Part shown: piece after piece, positions 35,201 through 39,749 of the stretch
Layout of the letters: each line of letters begins with the position of its first letter
Position numbering within the stretch: position 1 is the first letter of the stretch
Assembly (NCBI GenBank): GCA_963513935.1
Contig: OY740768.1
Location: 67,754,231 to 67,818,230 of the forward strand
Length of the DNA stretch: 64,000 nt
Direction: 5' to 3'
Origin: Aphrophora alni
Taxonomy: Eukaryota; Arthropoda; Insecta; Hemiptera; Aphrophoridae
The notes under the pieces: generated by a model
The model's database searches: none
Told to the model about the DNA's origin: nothing
The model's input: only the letters and a program-made list of their open reading frames with translations
Made by a program: the position numbers and the translations under genes

Positions 35201-35364
35201 CGTGTGATGAAGATAATGATGGTGTGGATTTTCCATATGTTGTAGAAGAAGACTTATCTGAATCTCCGATAATATACGAAAAGACAGAGATGGAATCGGA
35301 TATTCCAGATTGTGCTGAATCAACAGAAGAATCTGCTATTATGTACAATATCATTATATCTTGA
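363..35364 (+). CDS. ZAD-type C2H2 zinc-finger protein, six visible exons (5' end outside window)
   Basis: Six exons (363-470, 6251-6492, 9985-10155, 13492-13568, 23878-25073, 35075-35364) have AG/GT borders and compatible phases. Their summed length of 2084 nt gives 2 nt of a split codon plus exactly 694 codons including the stop. Order of domains: Glu/Asp/Ser-rich start, ZAD with CRFC ... CLVC zinc ligands, acidic linker, 13 C2H2 fingers in exon 5 and one in exon 6, then an acidic tail. ZAD domains dimerise and the fingers bind DNA, so a nuclear sequence-specific regulator is the likely role (family knowledge). Targets are unknown. The ZAD usually sits at the very N-terminus; here at least 90 residues precede it. 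Introns reach about 10 kb and hold most of the transposons. The first exon(s) and the promoter lie left of the window. I do not recognise a specific orthologue. Confidence 0.9.
660..712 (-). ncRNA. hammerhead-ribozyme-like motif, Penelope-type remnant
   Basis: On the minus strand a perfect core CTGATGA (706-700) is followed by a short spacer, then GAAA and a perfect palindromic stem III ACAGCTGT, then A. This is the minimal hammerhead layout known from Penelope-like and retrozyme elements. Helix II is poor, with only about two pairs left, and stem I is weak, so activity is doubtful. No retroelement ORF lies nearby. See also 16906-16949 and 23212-23256. Confidence 0.4.
767..1094. mobile_element. 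hAT-like MITE
   Basis: About 330 bp with 25-bp terminal inverted repeats, 22 of 25 matching (767-791 against 1070-1094). They contain GAGTGGTGTAGCGAGG, close to the CAGTGGCGTAGC start common in hAT elements. No coding capacity is visible; the 80-codon frame inside shows no motif. I could not find a clean 8-bp duplication. Confidence 0.55.
1156..1990 (+). mobile_element. piggyBac-like element, 5' end and N-terminal remnant
   Basis: A TTAA followed by CCCTCAGAGTG at 1152-1166 looks like a piggyBac left end, and a transposase-like acidic frame begins 280 bases later. No matching right end was found before the next element at 1999, so the right border is set there only for convenience. Confidence 0.4.
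1445..1818 (+). pseudogene. piggyBac-like transposase N-terminus, frameshifted
   Basis: ATG at 1445 opens an acidic frame (MDRDYFERSSEICDVLEEEF...). Near 1583 one base appears to be missing, and the neighbouring frame goes on with the same acidic character (FDELESSDRDDNDAWVQG) to TAA at 1816-1818. An Asp/Glu-rich N-terminus before the catalytic domain is usual for piggyBac transposases. The DDE catalytic core is absent. The family call rests on composition plus the TTAA-CCC end at 1152. Confidence 0.45.
1999..2691. mobile_element. TTAA-flanked piggyBac-type MITE (0.7 kb)
   Basis: TTAA sits on both sides (1995-1998 and 2692-2695), with terminal inverted repeats CCCTGGTTTTGGCAT / ATGCCAATTCCAGGG. 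TTAA duplication and a CCC start are hallmarks of piggyBac. Parts (2110-2165, 2460-2560) resemble segments of the larger TTAA family, for instance 20735-20790 and 21085-21180, so it shares modules with it. The 80-codon frame inside is not convincing. Confidence 0.7.
2832..3255. mobile_element. hAT-like MITE with 8-bp duplication
   Basis: An exact 8-bp direct repeat CTTTGTAT (2824-2831 and 3256-3263) flanks 424 bp. The ends are TAGCGATGTTGATACTC and, on the other strand, TAGTGATGTGTGAGTTC. The interior repeats words such as ATACTCG and GAGTATT on both strands. An 8-bp target duplication is the hAT signature. No ORF of note. Confidence 0.75.
4007..6089. mobile_element. TTAA family, copy A (2.1 kb, non-coding, internal tandem repeat)
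   Basis: Bounded by TTAA at 4003-4006 and 6090-6093, with CCCTACAGGCGGCG at the left and GTTTAGGG at the right. The left half holds three head-to-tail units of about 325-343 bp, each opening with CAGAAAGGTGCATAGAATT (4105, 4430, 4773). The right half is unique sequence shared with copies B, C and D (29856-31530, 20683-22784, 60960-63094). Frames of 79-88 codons inside are broken in other copies, so I treat the element as non-autonomous. Piggybac-type mobilisation is inferred from TTAA and the CCC ends. Confidence 0.75.
4105..5050 (+). repeat. ~330-bp tandem units inside TTAA copy A
   Basis: Three imperfect units start at 4105, 4430 and 4773. Each carries, in order, CAGAAAG-TGCATAGAATT, an A/T tract, GTCAAATA or GTCAAAAAATG, GTGAATATATTTAGG with a G run, and ACATTTTCAAAAAT. 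The same units occur twice in copies B and C and three times in D. Confidence 0.65.
6251..6492 (+). CDS. ZAD zinc-finger gene, exon with first half of ZAD
   Basis: The acceptor is TTTACTTTAG and the donor is CAG/GTAAAC. The exon joins in frame with 363-470 and ends in phase 0. About 45 acidic residues come first, then the first zinc ligand pair, CRFC, and the variable ZAD core ending VVLPAQ. The second ligand pair is in the next exon, so the domain is split. An in-frame ATG at 6319 could serve as an alternative start giving a more usual ZAD-first protein; the preceding open frame argues against it as the only start. Confidence 0.88.
7660..7897 (+). pseudogene. mariner transposase C-terminal fragment
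   Basis: One frame reads SFYSSDLTPSDFHLFH, a clear match in form to the mariner motif around the last catalytic Asp (PPYSPDLAPSD-HLF). A neighbouring frame goes on with HLKAFLAGRWFYE, like the LKKHLAG-RF segment that follows it. The break between them and the lack of upstream sequence mark an old, frameshifted remnant within intron 2 of the zinc-finger gene. Confidence 0.65.
7898..9770. other. intron sequence, no feature recognised
   Basis: AT-rich intron 2 sequence. I see a short (GT)n run near 8987-9001 and no convincing ORF, inverted repeat or transposon end. The frame on the minus strand at 8154-8411 is hydrophobic and shows no family motif. Confidence 0.4.
9782..9807. repeat. perfect 11-bp hairpin
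   Basis: ATCGGGCACCA and its exact complement enclose a CTTC loop in otherwise AT-rich DNA, 180 bases upstream of the third visible exon. It could be a transposon tip or an RNA hairpin in the pre-mRNA; nothing nearby decides. Confidence 0.7.
9985..10155 (+). CDS. ZAD zinc-finger gene, exon with second half of ZAD
   Basis: The acceptor TTTCTTACAG and donor GAT/GTAAGT frame a phase 0-0 exon. It encodes the second ZAD ligand pair in the context HHICLVCIDKL, followed by the aromatic-rich helix (CYETIIAFFAAEAFFRSQV) that closes ZAD domains and takes part in dimerisation in known structures. An acidic stretch ends the exon. This exon is too short and lacks a start, so it is seen only by the splice sites and motif. 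Confidence 0.88.
11750..12052 (-). CDS. hypothetical 100-aa Arg/Pro-rich protein in GC-rich block
   Basis: ATG at 12050-12052 on the minus strand starts a frame whose first 30 residues are very basic (MPGRRSNKERRAVRRLQRRA...), followed by a Gln/Gly/Pro-rich part. An Arg-rich start resembles RNA- or DNA-binding or nucleocapsid-like peptides, but I recognise no family. It lies about 340 nt downstream of the TATA box on the same strand. GC-rich DNA makes chance frames long, so coding status is uncertain. Confidence 0.3.
   Translation of the reverse strand: MPGRRSNKERRAVRRLQRRASRALRNTTTRANTTKPENGRSQGQQGHPTSTLQGPFKGPAPAPCLTWRPPVPLPEAPRPYSYSVPGLPHFDPRSPYYIHF
12401..12591 (-). promoter_or_regulatory. 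candidate minus-strand promoter: CCAAT boxes and TATA box
   Basis: Reading the minus strand, CCAAT-type boxes occur in both orientations at 12585, 12510 and 12467. TATAAAAC follows about 65 bases after the last one. The TATA lies in the loop of an 11-bp perfect inverted repeat (12387-12397 with 12408-12418). Spacing and order fit a pol II promoter of the type seen in LTRs. Confidence 0.45.
12786..13491. other. intron sequence, no feature recognised
   Basis: AT-rich end of intron 3. No ORF, repeat or transposon border is supported apart from the splice acceptor of the exon at 13492. Confidence 0.4.
13492..13568 (+). CDS. ZAD zinc-finger gene, short linker exon
   Basis: A 77-nt exon between TATTTTCCCAG and a GTGAGT donor, phase 0 in and phase 2 out. 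It encodes an acidic, Pro/Asn-rich linker (DEDVQAFEDPSLPNSC...) joining ZAD to the finger array. Its phases are what make exons 3 and 5 read through, which supports the call in spite of its size. Confidence 0.75.
15105..15245 (-). pseudogene. piggyBac-like transposase, N-terminal remnant
   Basis: From ATG at 15243-15245 the minus strand reads MAEENLRSSEVDRLLLGYSD and continues with Asp/Ser/Glu-rich sequence, about 46 residues in all. That is the form of piggyBac N-termini. The rest of the protein is missing. Its place inside a TTAA-bounded element supports the call. Confidence 0.6.
15590..15712. repeat. three 44-bp palindromic subterminal repeats
   Basis: The word GATCGT(T/C)ACCGTGGCA recurs at 15605, 15649 and 15693, an exact 44-bp period. 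Two units contain the palindrome TGACGATAGATCGTCA. Subterminal repeats of this sort are candidate transposase binding sites. Confidence 0.7.
15722..16850. other. intron sequence, no feature recognised
   Basis: AT-rich intron 4 DNA with no convincing ORF or element ends. Confidence 0.35.
16852..17333. mobile_element. inverted-repeat element of Penelope-like terminal sequence
   Basis: Arms of about 72 bp (16852-16924 and 17261-17333) are nearly perfect complements, sharing TTGGATGAGCAGACGTAAGT and GAAACGGCCGTAATGCATTG. The left arm, read on the minus strand, ends in a hammerhead-like fold. Penelope-like elements often insert with inverted or partial terminal repeats, so this may be two opposed termini; a MITE with long inverted repeats is the alternative. 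Confidence 0.55.
16906..16949 (-). ncRNA. hammerhead-ribozyme-like motif, decayed core
   Basis: On the minus strand stem I GCAT/ATGC closes the structure. The core GTGACCA differs from CTGATGA at three positions. Helix II is GGCT/AGTC with an 8-nt loop, followed by GAAA, a perfect palindromic stem III ACGGCCGT and A at the cleavage position. The layout matches 23212-23256 and 660-712, but the core changes should abolish cleavage. Confidence 0.4.
18563..18745 (+). repeat. 80-bp tandem duplication
   Basis: Two nearly identical 80-81 bp units, starting with AACAGAAAAGTTTCACGGGG (first) and AGCAGAAAAGTTTCACGGGG (second), are followed by the start of a diverged third at about 18725. Each contains the short hairpin AAGTTTC/GAAACTT. 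Confidence 0.8.
19349..19396. repeat. (TA)n microsatellite
   Basis: About 24 uninterrupted TA units. Other long TA or AT runs lie at 27616-27644, 52532-52562 and 62638-62662. Confidence 0.95.
19720..20682 (+). CDS. Penelope-like polyprotein C-terminus: RT end, linker and GIY-YIG nuclease
   Basis: A 320-codon open frame. Residues about 38-75 (FTHELE, LPFLDLLYIR, FDIYRKPT) match the last RT motif of Penelope-like elements. A basic linker follows. From about residue 208, GIYEVSC-x2-C and KVYLGQT begin the GIY-YIG nuclease, with the R and EH residues and the H-x-H-rich tail seen in the family (KIVYRFKEHVAHI). The second motif is YLG instead of YIG. The RT active site (YADD-type) is absent, so the element cannot move by itself. 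The listed start is the first in-frame ATG and lies in terminal-repeat sequence, so it is not a native start. The frame is intact, which points to a fairly young insertion. Confidence 0.85.
   Translation: MPYVITLVQLWGMACLLKQGSVTDLLSQINSIHSSIKFTHELEMISRLPFLDLLYIRNEHNIEFDIYRKPTNNKRFILSNSNHCTKHKLAAFNSLIDKAIKVPLTKTRFLKEINQIKEIAVFNGFEPKVVDNILRKQRLKNDRINSTTLQPVKNKVRYCSLPFDSALTKGLGSIFNNLDIKIAYKSHNNLKNLLGNPKDKIPMLEKSGIYEVSCNDCDKVYLGQTKRKIVYRFKEHVAHIKYNMPEKSSVAEHILQTNHDLGIQNVKMVKSVMSHKLLNSYESIFVAKTDSELLLNPPTGDRPLFALKVVASLVTAQFTN
20683..22784. mobile_element. TTAA family, copy C (reverse), nested in Penelope-like element
   Basis: An inverted copy of 4007-6089. The right end CAGCTGGAGGG is followed by TTAA at 22785-22788. 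The left end abuts the stop codon of the Penelope ORF without a recognisable TTAA, so it is truncated or fused there. Two internal ~335-bp units are visible (markers at 22340 and 22675). A middle segment (20990-21240) resembles the MITE at 1999-2691. Confidence 0.7.
23212..23256 (+). ncRNA. hammerhead-ribozyme-like motif in Penelope-like 3' terminus
   Basis: Stem I TCCCT/AGGGA closes the motif. The core is CCGATGA (CTGATGA with one change). Helix II is a perfect 6-bp stem GGTAAC/GTTACC with loop GTG, then GAAA. Stem III is the short palindrome TGTACA, followed by CC where TC or TA would be expected. An extra T lies between the core and helix II. It is the best folded of the three in this window; the two core changes and the C before the cleavage site suggest reduced or lost activity. 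Confidence 0.5.
23878..25073 (+). CDS. ZAD zinc-finger gene, exon with 13 C2H2 fingers
   Basis: A large exon begins after a long T tract and TTTCAG and joins phase 2 to the linker exon. After about 20 residues come 13 C2H2 units, most C-x2-C-x12-H-x3/4-H. Finger 9 (HICHCGAAF) has C-x1-C spacing and may be weak; finger 12 has C-x4-C. Only some linkers match the TGERP type, mostly near the C-terminal half. The frame stays open through the donor CAG/GTAATT for three codons to a TAA, so an unspliced transcript would end at 25081 with 13 fingers. The splice to 35075 restores a classic HSG-x-RPY linker. Confidence 0.95.
25074..26799. other. intron 5, first part: no feature recognised
   Basis: AT-rich. 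The minus-strand frames here are low-complexity and hydrophobic and show no motif. Confidence 0.35.
26800..27420. repeat. dispersed repeat beginning CAGGGTGTCTACCGACTG
   Basis: The first ~250 bp resemble 54596-54830 (shared words GAAAATCATGTTTT, AACAAAATATGT, CATTATAAAACT). The last ~120 bp (27245-27360) resemble 57345-57480, with TAATATTAAAAGAAAAGA and TTGTTGAAAAT. A CAGGGTGTCTAC start is common for cut-and-paste elements. No matching right terminus was found. Confidence 0.5.
27430..29190. other. intron 5, no coding feature; microsatellite and homopolymer runs
   Basis: It contains a (TA)n run at 27616-27644 and a C10 run near 27690. No ORF or element border is supported. Confidence 0.35.
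29199..29289. repeat. compound (AC)n(AT)n microsatellite
   Basis: About 15 AC units run into some 60 bases of AT with one TAAT interruption. Confidence 0.95.
29340..29420 (+). mobile_element. solitary TTAA-CCC piggyBac-type end
   Basis: TTAA at 29336-29339 is followed by CCCCTTTGGGGTCGTGAGG. The start matches the TTAA elements in form, but no right end was found, so this is a candidate remnant only. Confidence 0.3.
29856..31530. mobile_element. TTAA family, copy B (right end lost)
   Basis: Begins TTAA-CCCTGGAACCGGCGC at 29852 and runs collinear with copy A in the same orientation, with two internal ~329-bp units (29955, 30284). Copy A's last ~100 bases are missing: similarity stops near AAAATACGTGTT (31530), close to where copy C also stops. 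Right after it, about 60 bases (31530-31590) repeat the sequence just left of the element (29799-29850). Confidence 0.7.
31600..33110. other. intron 5; contains a dispersed repeat segment at 32176-32275
   Basis: GTTACAAAATT-GTGGTAAA ... GGTAC ... GAATGTAAAAATA at 32176-32275 matches 57467-57560 in order and spacing. Nothing else is recognised apart from homopolymer runs. Confidence 0.4.
33130..33325 (-). pseudogene. LINE-type reverse transcriptase fragment
   Basis: The minus strand reads KGKVLGLDEITIEMIKAAGS and then WMHKVFRSIWTEGRIRDNRR. This is the start of the RT domain in non-LTR retrotransposons (G-K-A-x-G-x-D ... W x x G x I P x x W R). Only about 60 residues remain and the later catalytic motifs are absent. 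It is in antisense orientation within intron 5. Confidence 0.65.
33340..35074. other. end of intron 5, no feature recognised
   Basis: AT-rich. The short frames on both strands show no family motifs. Confidence 0.35.
35075..35364 (+). CDS. ZAD zinc-finger gene, last coding exon (finger 14 and acidic tail)
   Basis: After a T-rich acceptor ending in TTTGTAG the exon continues the split Gly codon of the linker and encodes the 14th finger (YRCNICERAF ... HLMRQH). A tail of about 65 residues follows, rich in Glu, Asp and Ser and ending in hydrophobic MYNIIIS before TGA at 35362-35364. Such acidic tails can act as activation regions, but that is inference. Confidence 0.9.
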
Positions 35365-35494
35365 TTTTTATTCTAATTGTTTGCTAATATTGTTTTACAT
35401 TCTAAAAGATTTTTATAATTGATTATAGGCAGAATTAATGCTGCTGAGTTGGCTATAAATTGCTGTTTTAGTGCTTAACAAATAATATATGTAT

Positions 35495-35579
35495 AATAAA
35501 CTTAACAATTTTTATCCAATATTTAAATCTAATAATTGAAATGTTATAAAAATTATTTACATTTATTTGTTAAAATAAA
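35495..35579 (+). terminator. poly(A) signals of the zinc-finger gene
   Basis: Two AATAAA hexamers lie at 35495-35500 and 35574-35579, 131 and 210 bases past the stop codon, in AT-rich 3' UTR-like sequence. Either could direct cleavage of the zinc-finger mRNA. Confidence 0.5.
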
Positions 35580-35876
35580 TGTCTTTTAAATAGTACAAAA
35601 TATTTTATTGTACATATTAACATTCAAATTTGCTGCATGCCTAGTGACGAAGCTGTTTTTAAAAATGAGGTGTTATTCTCCTCCCCTCTTATTTGTAGTG
35701 AATGTGAATGAATGAGCTACTGAAAAGGCTCTATACATTAGGACTATACACACTAGCGTTCTCAGAAAATGGTCTATTTTTGCATGATGTAAAGAACCTA
35801 AGTGTGGTTTGAGTTTAATACAAAGTGGTTGTAATGCAATACAGACATGGTTTGATTAACAAAGTCTGTCAGTTAA

Positions 35877-36563
35877 CACATTACCTGCCATATCGGTCCG
35901 AGCGGACTGAAACTAAGGTGAATGTACATGCAGCGTTTCGGCACGATCGGACCGATAAAGTCACTGACGTAATGTTTTGTTTTGTGGCTCAAGGTTGGAT
36001 AGTGCAGCAACCTATCGGCCAATTCTGGTATTCTCTGGATTGGGTAAAGATGTGTGTTAGACGTAGTACATTGTATGCTTTAATAACTGTTACCATGGTT
36101 ACTCAATATAATAATAAAGTAGGTGGATATTTTCACTTTTTTGACGGCACGATCGGACCGATTAAAAATGTTACAAAAACATTTTGGTTTAGTATGAATA
36201 ATTGACTCAGAATACAGTTGTAAAATGAAGATATGTATTTATAAAATAAGTATTAGACAAATAAAATAGTGTGCATTGTGAACATAAAGAAATGAAATAG
36301 CCCATTTAGATTTTTTTTTTACACGAAAATTGCCGGTCCAATCGGACCTAAACGTTATACTACGATTAAAATTAAAGCCGAAAAATTGCATTTCGGTCCG
36401 ATCGGTCTCGCAACTATATATGTTTAAATGTAAATAAAATTAGTAAATACTATTGCCTTATATTATTTTACATAGGTAGATACAAAAATAATAATGGAAA
36501 AATAATTTGGTAATGGTGGCACTCCAGGCAAGAGTATCGTATTAGGCCTCGGCAGCTAACGTG
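35877..36563. mobile_element. TTAA-flanked piggyBac-type MITE with repeated GGTCCGATCGG palindrome
   Basis: TTAA flanks (35873-35876, 36564-36567) and inverted ends CACATTACCTGCC / GGCAGCTAACGTG define 687 bp. CGGTCCGATCGG or its complement, a near-palindrome, occurs at least five times with small changes (near 35893, 35943, 36147, 36333 and 36393). The 126-codon frame through it lacks protein motifs. It lies just beyond the zinc-finger gene's 3' end. Confidence 0.8.
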
Positions 36564-36949
36564 TTAATCTGTGTGCTCTTCATAAACAAAAGAATACAGG
36601 ATGGTCTTAACTCCTGGTATTGTATGGTAGTCATTTGGAGTTGGCACAGCAGGTTATGAATTTGTCAAACCTACAAGAAATAGGTGCTTAGAGAGAAATC
36701 CGATATTGACAGATTCTAGATTGTTCATTGACTATATACAGACAAATCCAAGGTAGTTGACACTGGCTTTTCATGATCTGGAGGGGGGGGGTTATTTGTT
36801 GAGGAATTGGATTTTTGTAGATCATATCCACTGGGTATGAGAGAGGCTTCAACGCTTCGAGAACAGCACGAGTGCCTCGTCGTAATTTTTGCCTTAACCA
36901 AATGCTAACAGTATTTGGAACACAGACAATTCGGCGCTTTCCTGGTCAT

Positions 36950-37130
36950 TAAACTGTTCTAGCCAAGTCTAGAAACTAGCCAGATGGATAGAATGTATTA
37001 ACTCCTTCCAGTTTTCCGTTCAGCACATCAAAGGTTCAGATAATATACTTGCCAACTCCTTTTTGAACCTCCCGCACCTACCGCCATAACCTTTTCTTCT
37101 CTCCTCTACCCCATCTCCAATTTCAACCAT
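36950..37130 (+). pseudogene. Ty3/gypsy-type pol fragment (RNase H end)
   Basis: The frame from 36979 reads RWIECINSFQFSVQHIKGSD and then NILANSFLNLP. This fits the RNase H end of Ty3/gypsy pol (RW-E-L--F-F-I-hi-G--N-vADaLSR-P). Sequence to about 37540 may be the degraded continuation toward integrase, but frames break often and I see no HHCC or DDE motif. Confidence 0.6.
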
Positions 37131-38005
37131 ATATTTTTTGCCTACCCTATCCCAGATCTTCAAAGATCCCATATCCATTAACGTGAAGATCCCAAACTTT
37201 CAAAAATTATAACCAATCCACATCCACTCGAATTCTCGATTGTTGATCGCACCCTATTATACTTTGCGCCAAGCCAACGCACAGGTAGAGTGACCCTACC
37301 TCCCAATCTAATGGATATGGTTTTTAAATTATATCATGAATTACCGATCTCCGCCCATAACATGTTTCATGTTAAAACCTCCCATCACCTTGATTGACAA
37401 ACCTCACCGAAACACTACTGACAACCACAGAGTAAGATTAGTCAAACAACACTGCAGAAACATACTGTCTCTGTGGTACGTTCTATCAGTGGTACCCAGT
37501 CTATCACTTCTCTTCAACTTAGGTCATTAATGGATGGACAATAGTATCCCTTTACCTGTCACAGTAGCCAGTACTGTAATTCTATTATTGTTGCCATTAC
37601 CTTCACCTTGGTTGTTTCCTATTACCAACTCAAATGTAGCTGTCACAACTCAAATTATAGGACTTCAACAAACTTAAACAGTACATCTTTATCCAATTTT
37701 TTGACCTAAACATATATAATATTGCTTCAGCTTAAATGAGAATGGTTGGGTCTAACTTATAAGACCTCAATTGTGAAAGACATTAAAATAATTTTCGGCC
37801 ATACTATTTACTTGTTTCTTCCAGTTGGGATCTTCAATCTCATAATATTTTTAGTTAGTACAATATTTTACATAGATTTGTAGTTTTAATATGTATGGGT
37901 ATGTAAGAAAGTTTGTGGAATATTTATGCAAGAGCATATTATATACATATATATATATATAGCGTGGCTGCACGCGCGTATACATATATCTATATTGTAT
38001 ATACA

Positions 38006-38640
38006 GTGTGTCCCATGAAGGTATGTACATTTTTAAACAACCACGAAGTACATGTGCATCTACCAAATTGTAACATTTCTTTCATACATATTGGAAACAA
38101 TACATATCCAAAAGTGTACCAACAAATTTTTACATTGATATGTGCAATAGAAATAAAATGGCGGCTGTTGATAGAAATGCAGTTTAAACAACAGCACCTG
38201 TCACAGGAGAACATGATAATATAAAAGCTCCAAATGTTTAAACAGCTGGTTATTTTAAAACAAACAGGTGTTTTTTTATTTCAGATCATTGCAATGCTGA
38301 CAACTTCTATTGTGTTCTCTTAGGCAACAAACAACACTTAGCTTATTCTAGCCTTTTGCCATGTTGTTTACGATAGAGCAGAAGGTTTTGGCTGTGTTTG
38401 GTCTATTGCTTTTAAGAATGACAAAGAAGCACACAAATATTTCAAACTACATATCCTACGCAGTCATCCGCGTTATGTGGTTAACAAGCTATGCATTGGG
38501 CTATTCACGTAAAAAAAGTCTTATTACACCAAAGACTGTGTGTTTGCTTTTAAATAAAGGCACCTCAAAGTCTCTAGACCTGTTTAAGGTAAGGTTGACC
38601 CACCATTTTTGGGAGAAACAGGGAAAACCAAGATAACAAC
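38006..38640 (+). pseudogene. 5' fragment of a Tc1/mariner-superfamily element
   Basis: TACAGTGTGTCCCATGAAGG at 38003 looks like a terminal repeat of this superfamily. At 38361 a frame starts MLFTIEQKVLAVFG, like the N-terminal helix-turn-helix of such transposases, and in another frame continues NDKEAHKYFKLHILRSHPR. No catalytic region or right end was found. Confidence 0.35.
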
Positions 38641-39105
38641 TGGTCTTCTCGTCCCTTGTAGCACACTGGATTCTCCGACTGGTTTTTCAGAGTCATACAG
38701 GGTATGCTCACGCACAGTACATCCACAAAACAGTCTATTCATTAGACGTAAATAATGGGCAGTGAATTTGAAATCACCACACCCGGTATGCCAGTGGCTT
38801 GTGGATGGGTTGTGTGTAGTGGCAGTAGTTATTTCTTTTATAAAATTAGACACATAGAAGTATAAGATAAGTTATACATCAGCCGGAGTAAATCCTTGAT
38901 TCGGTATTTTATTAAATTTAAAATGTAAAAGCCTTGAAAATAAATAGGATTTTAATAAAAATTTTTACAAAAACATTAATTTTCAAAGAAATGACAAAAT
39001 TTAATACAGATTTAATAACAAATATAGACAGGAACTAAATAACATCATTCATTGTTTTAAATATATTGATGTTGCATAGCTAAAAAGTATTCAAGAAATA
39101 TAATA

Positions 39106-39746
39106 CAGTGACTTCCAATAGTCCGCTATTCAATGGTCCGGCACCATCATGGTTATATATAATATGTATGTACATACATAATGAATTTGTTTTACGTTAT
39201 CATGGACGGAAACGTGCTTGTATGTAAGTTGTGGTTCGGCAATGCAGTAGGCCTAGTATACTTGGAAATGTTCTGCTGAAGCAAACTCACGTTATAACTT
39301 TTCAGAAATCATTGTGACATATAACTTTTTAATAAAGAAAAATGATTCTAGAAAACAAAAGGACATTAGAGATTTTTTTAAATTTAGACTTGTAAATTTA
39401 CAAATTAATGTAGGAATTAACTAAACTCTAATGTAATATTTTTCAATTAAAAGTTCACTGTAGCCCTTCTGTAGTTATGTCAATGTATTGCTGTAGTTGT
39501 ACATACATACAATATTTAAAATGTAGTGTACAATAAAAAATAAGTTTTGTTCTATAATTTACAGTATTATTTTGAGCTGAAATGTTTATCCTTATGTTCC
39601 TGGTAAAAGATACAGTATTTGCTTCTTAACATTATGTTCTACTTGTATTTGCTGTATGAATTACGATTCAGCGATCACATATGGTACAGCCCAATAATCT
39701 GGCACAAGAAAAGTCCCGAATATGCCGGATTATCGGAAGTCTACTG
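39106..39746. mobile_element. Tigger/pogo-type MITE (641 bp)
   Basis: TA duplications (39104-39105, 39747-39748) and inverted ends CAGTGACTTCCAATAGTCCG / CGGATTATCGGAAGTCTACTG define the element. Repeated 'AATAGTCCG / AATAATCTGG'-like words near both ends are typical of Tigger ends. No transposase. Confidence 0.75.
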
Positions 39747-39749
39747 TAT

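Noticed and set aside
35825..36205. 126-codon frame through the MITE at 35877
   Set aside because: It runs across the element's border and has no protein motif.
38584..38853. 89-codon minus-strand frame
   Set aside because: Antisense to the better supported mariner-like remnant and without motif.
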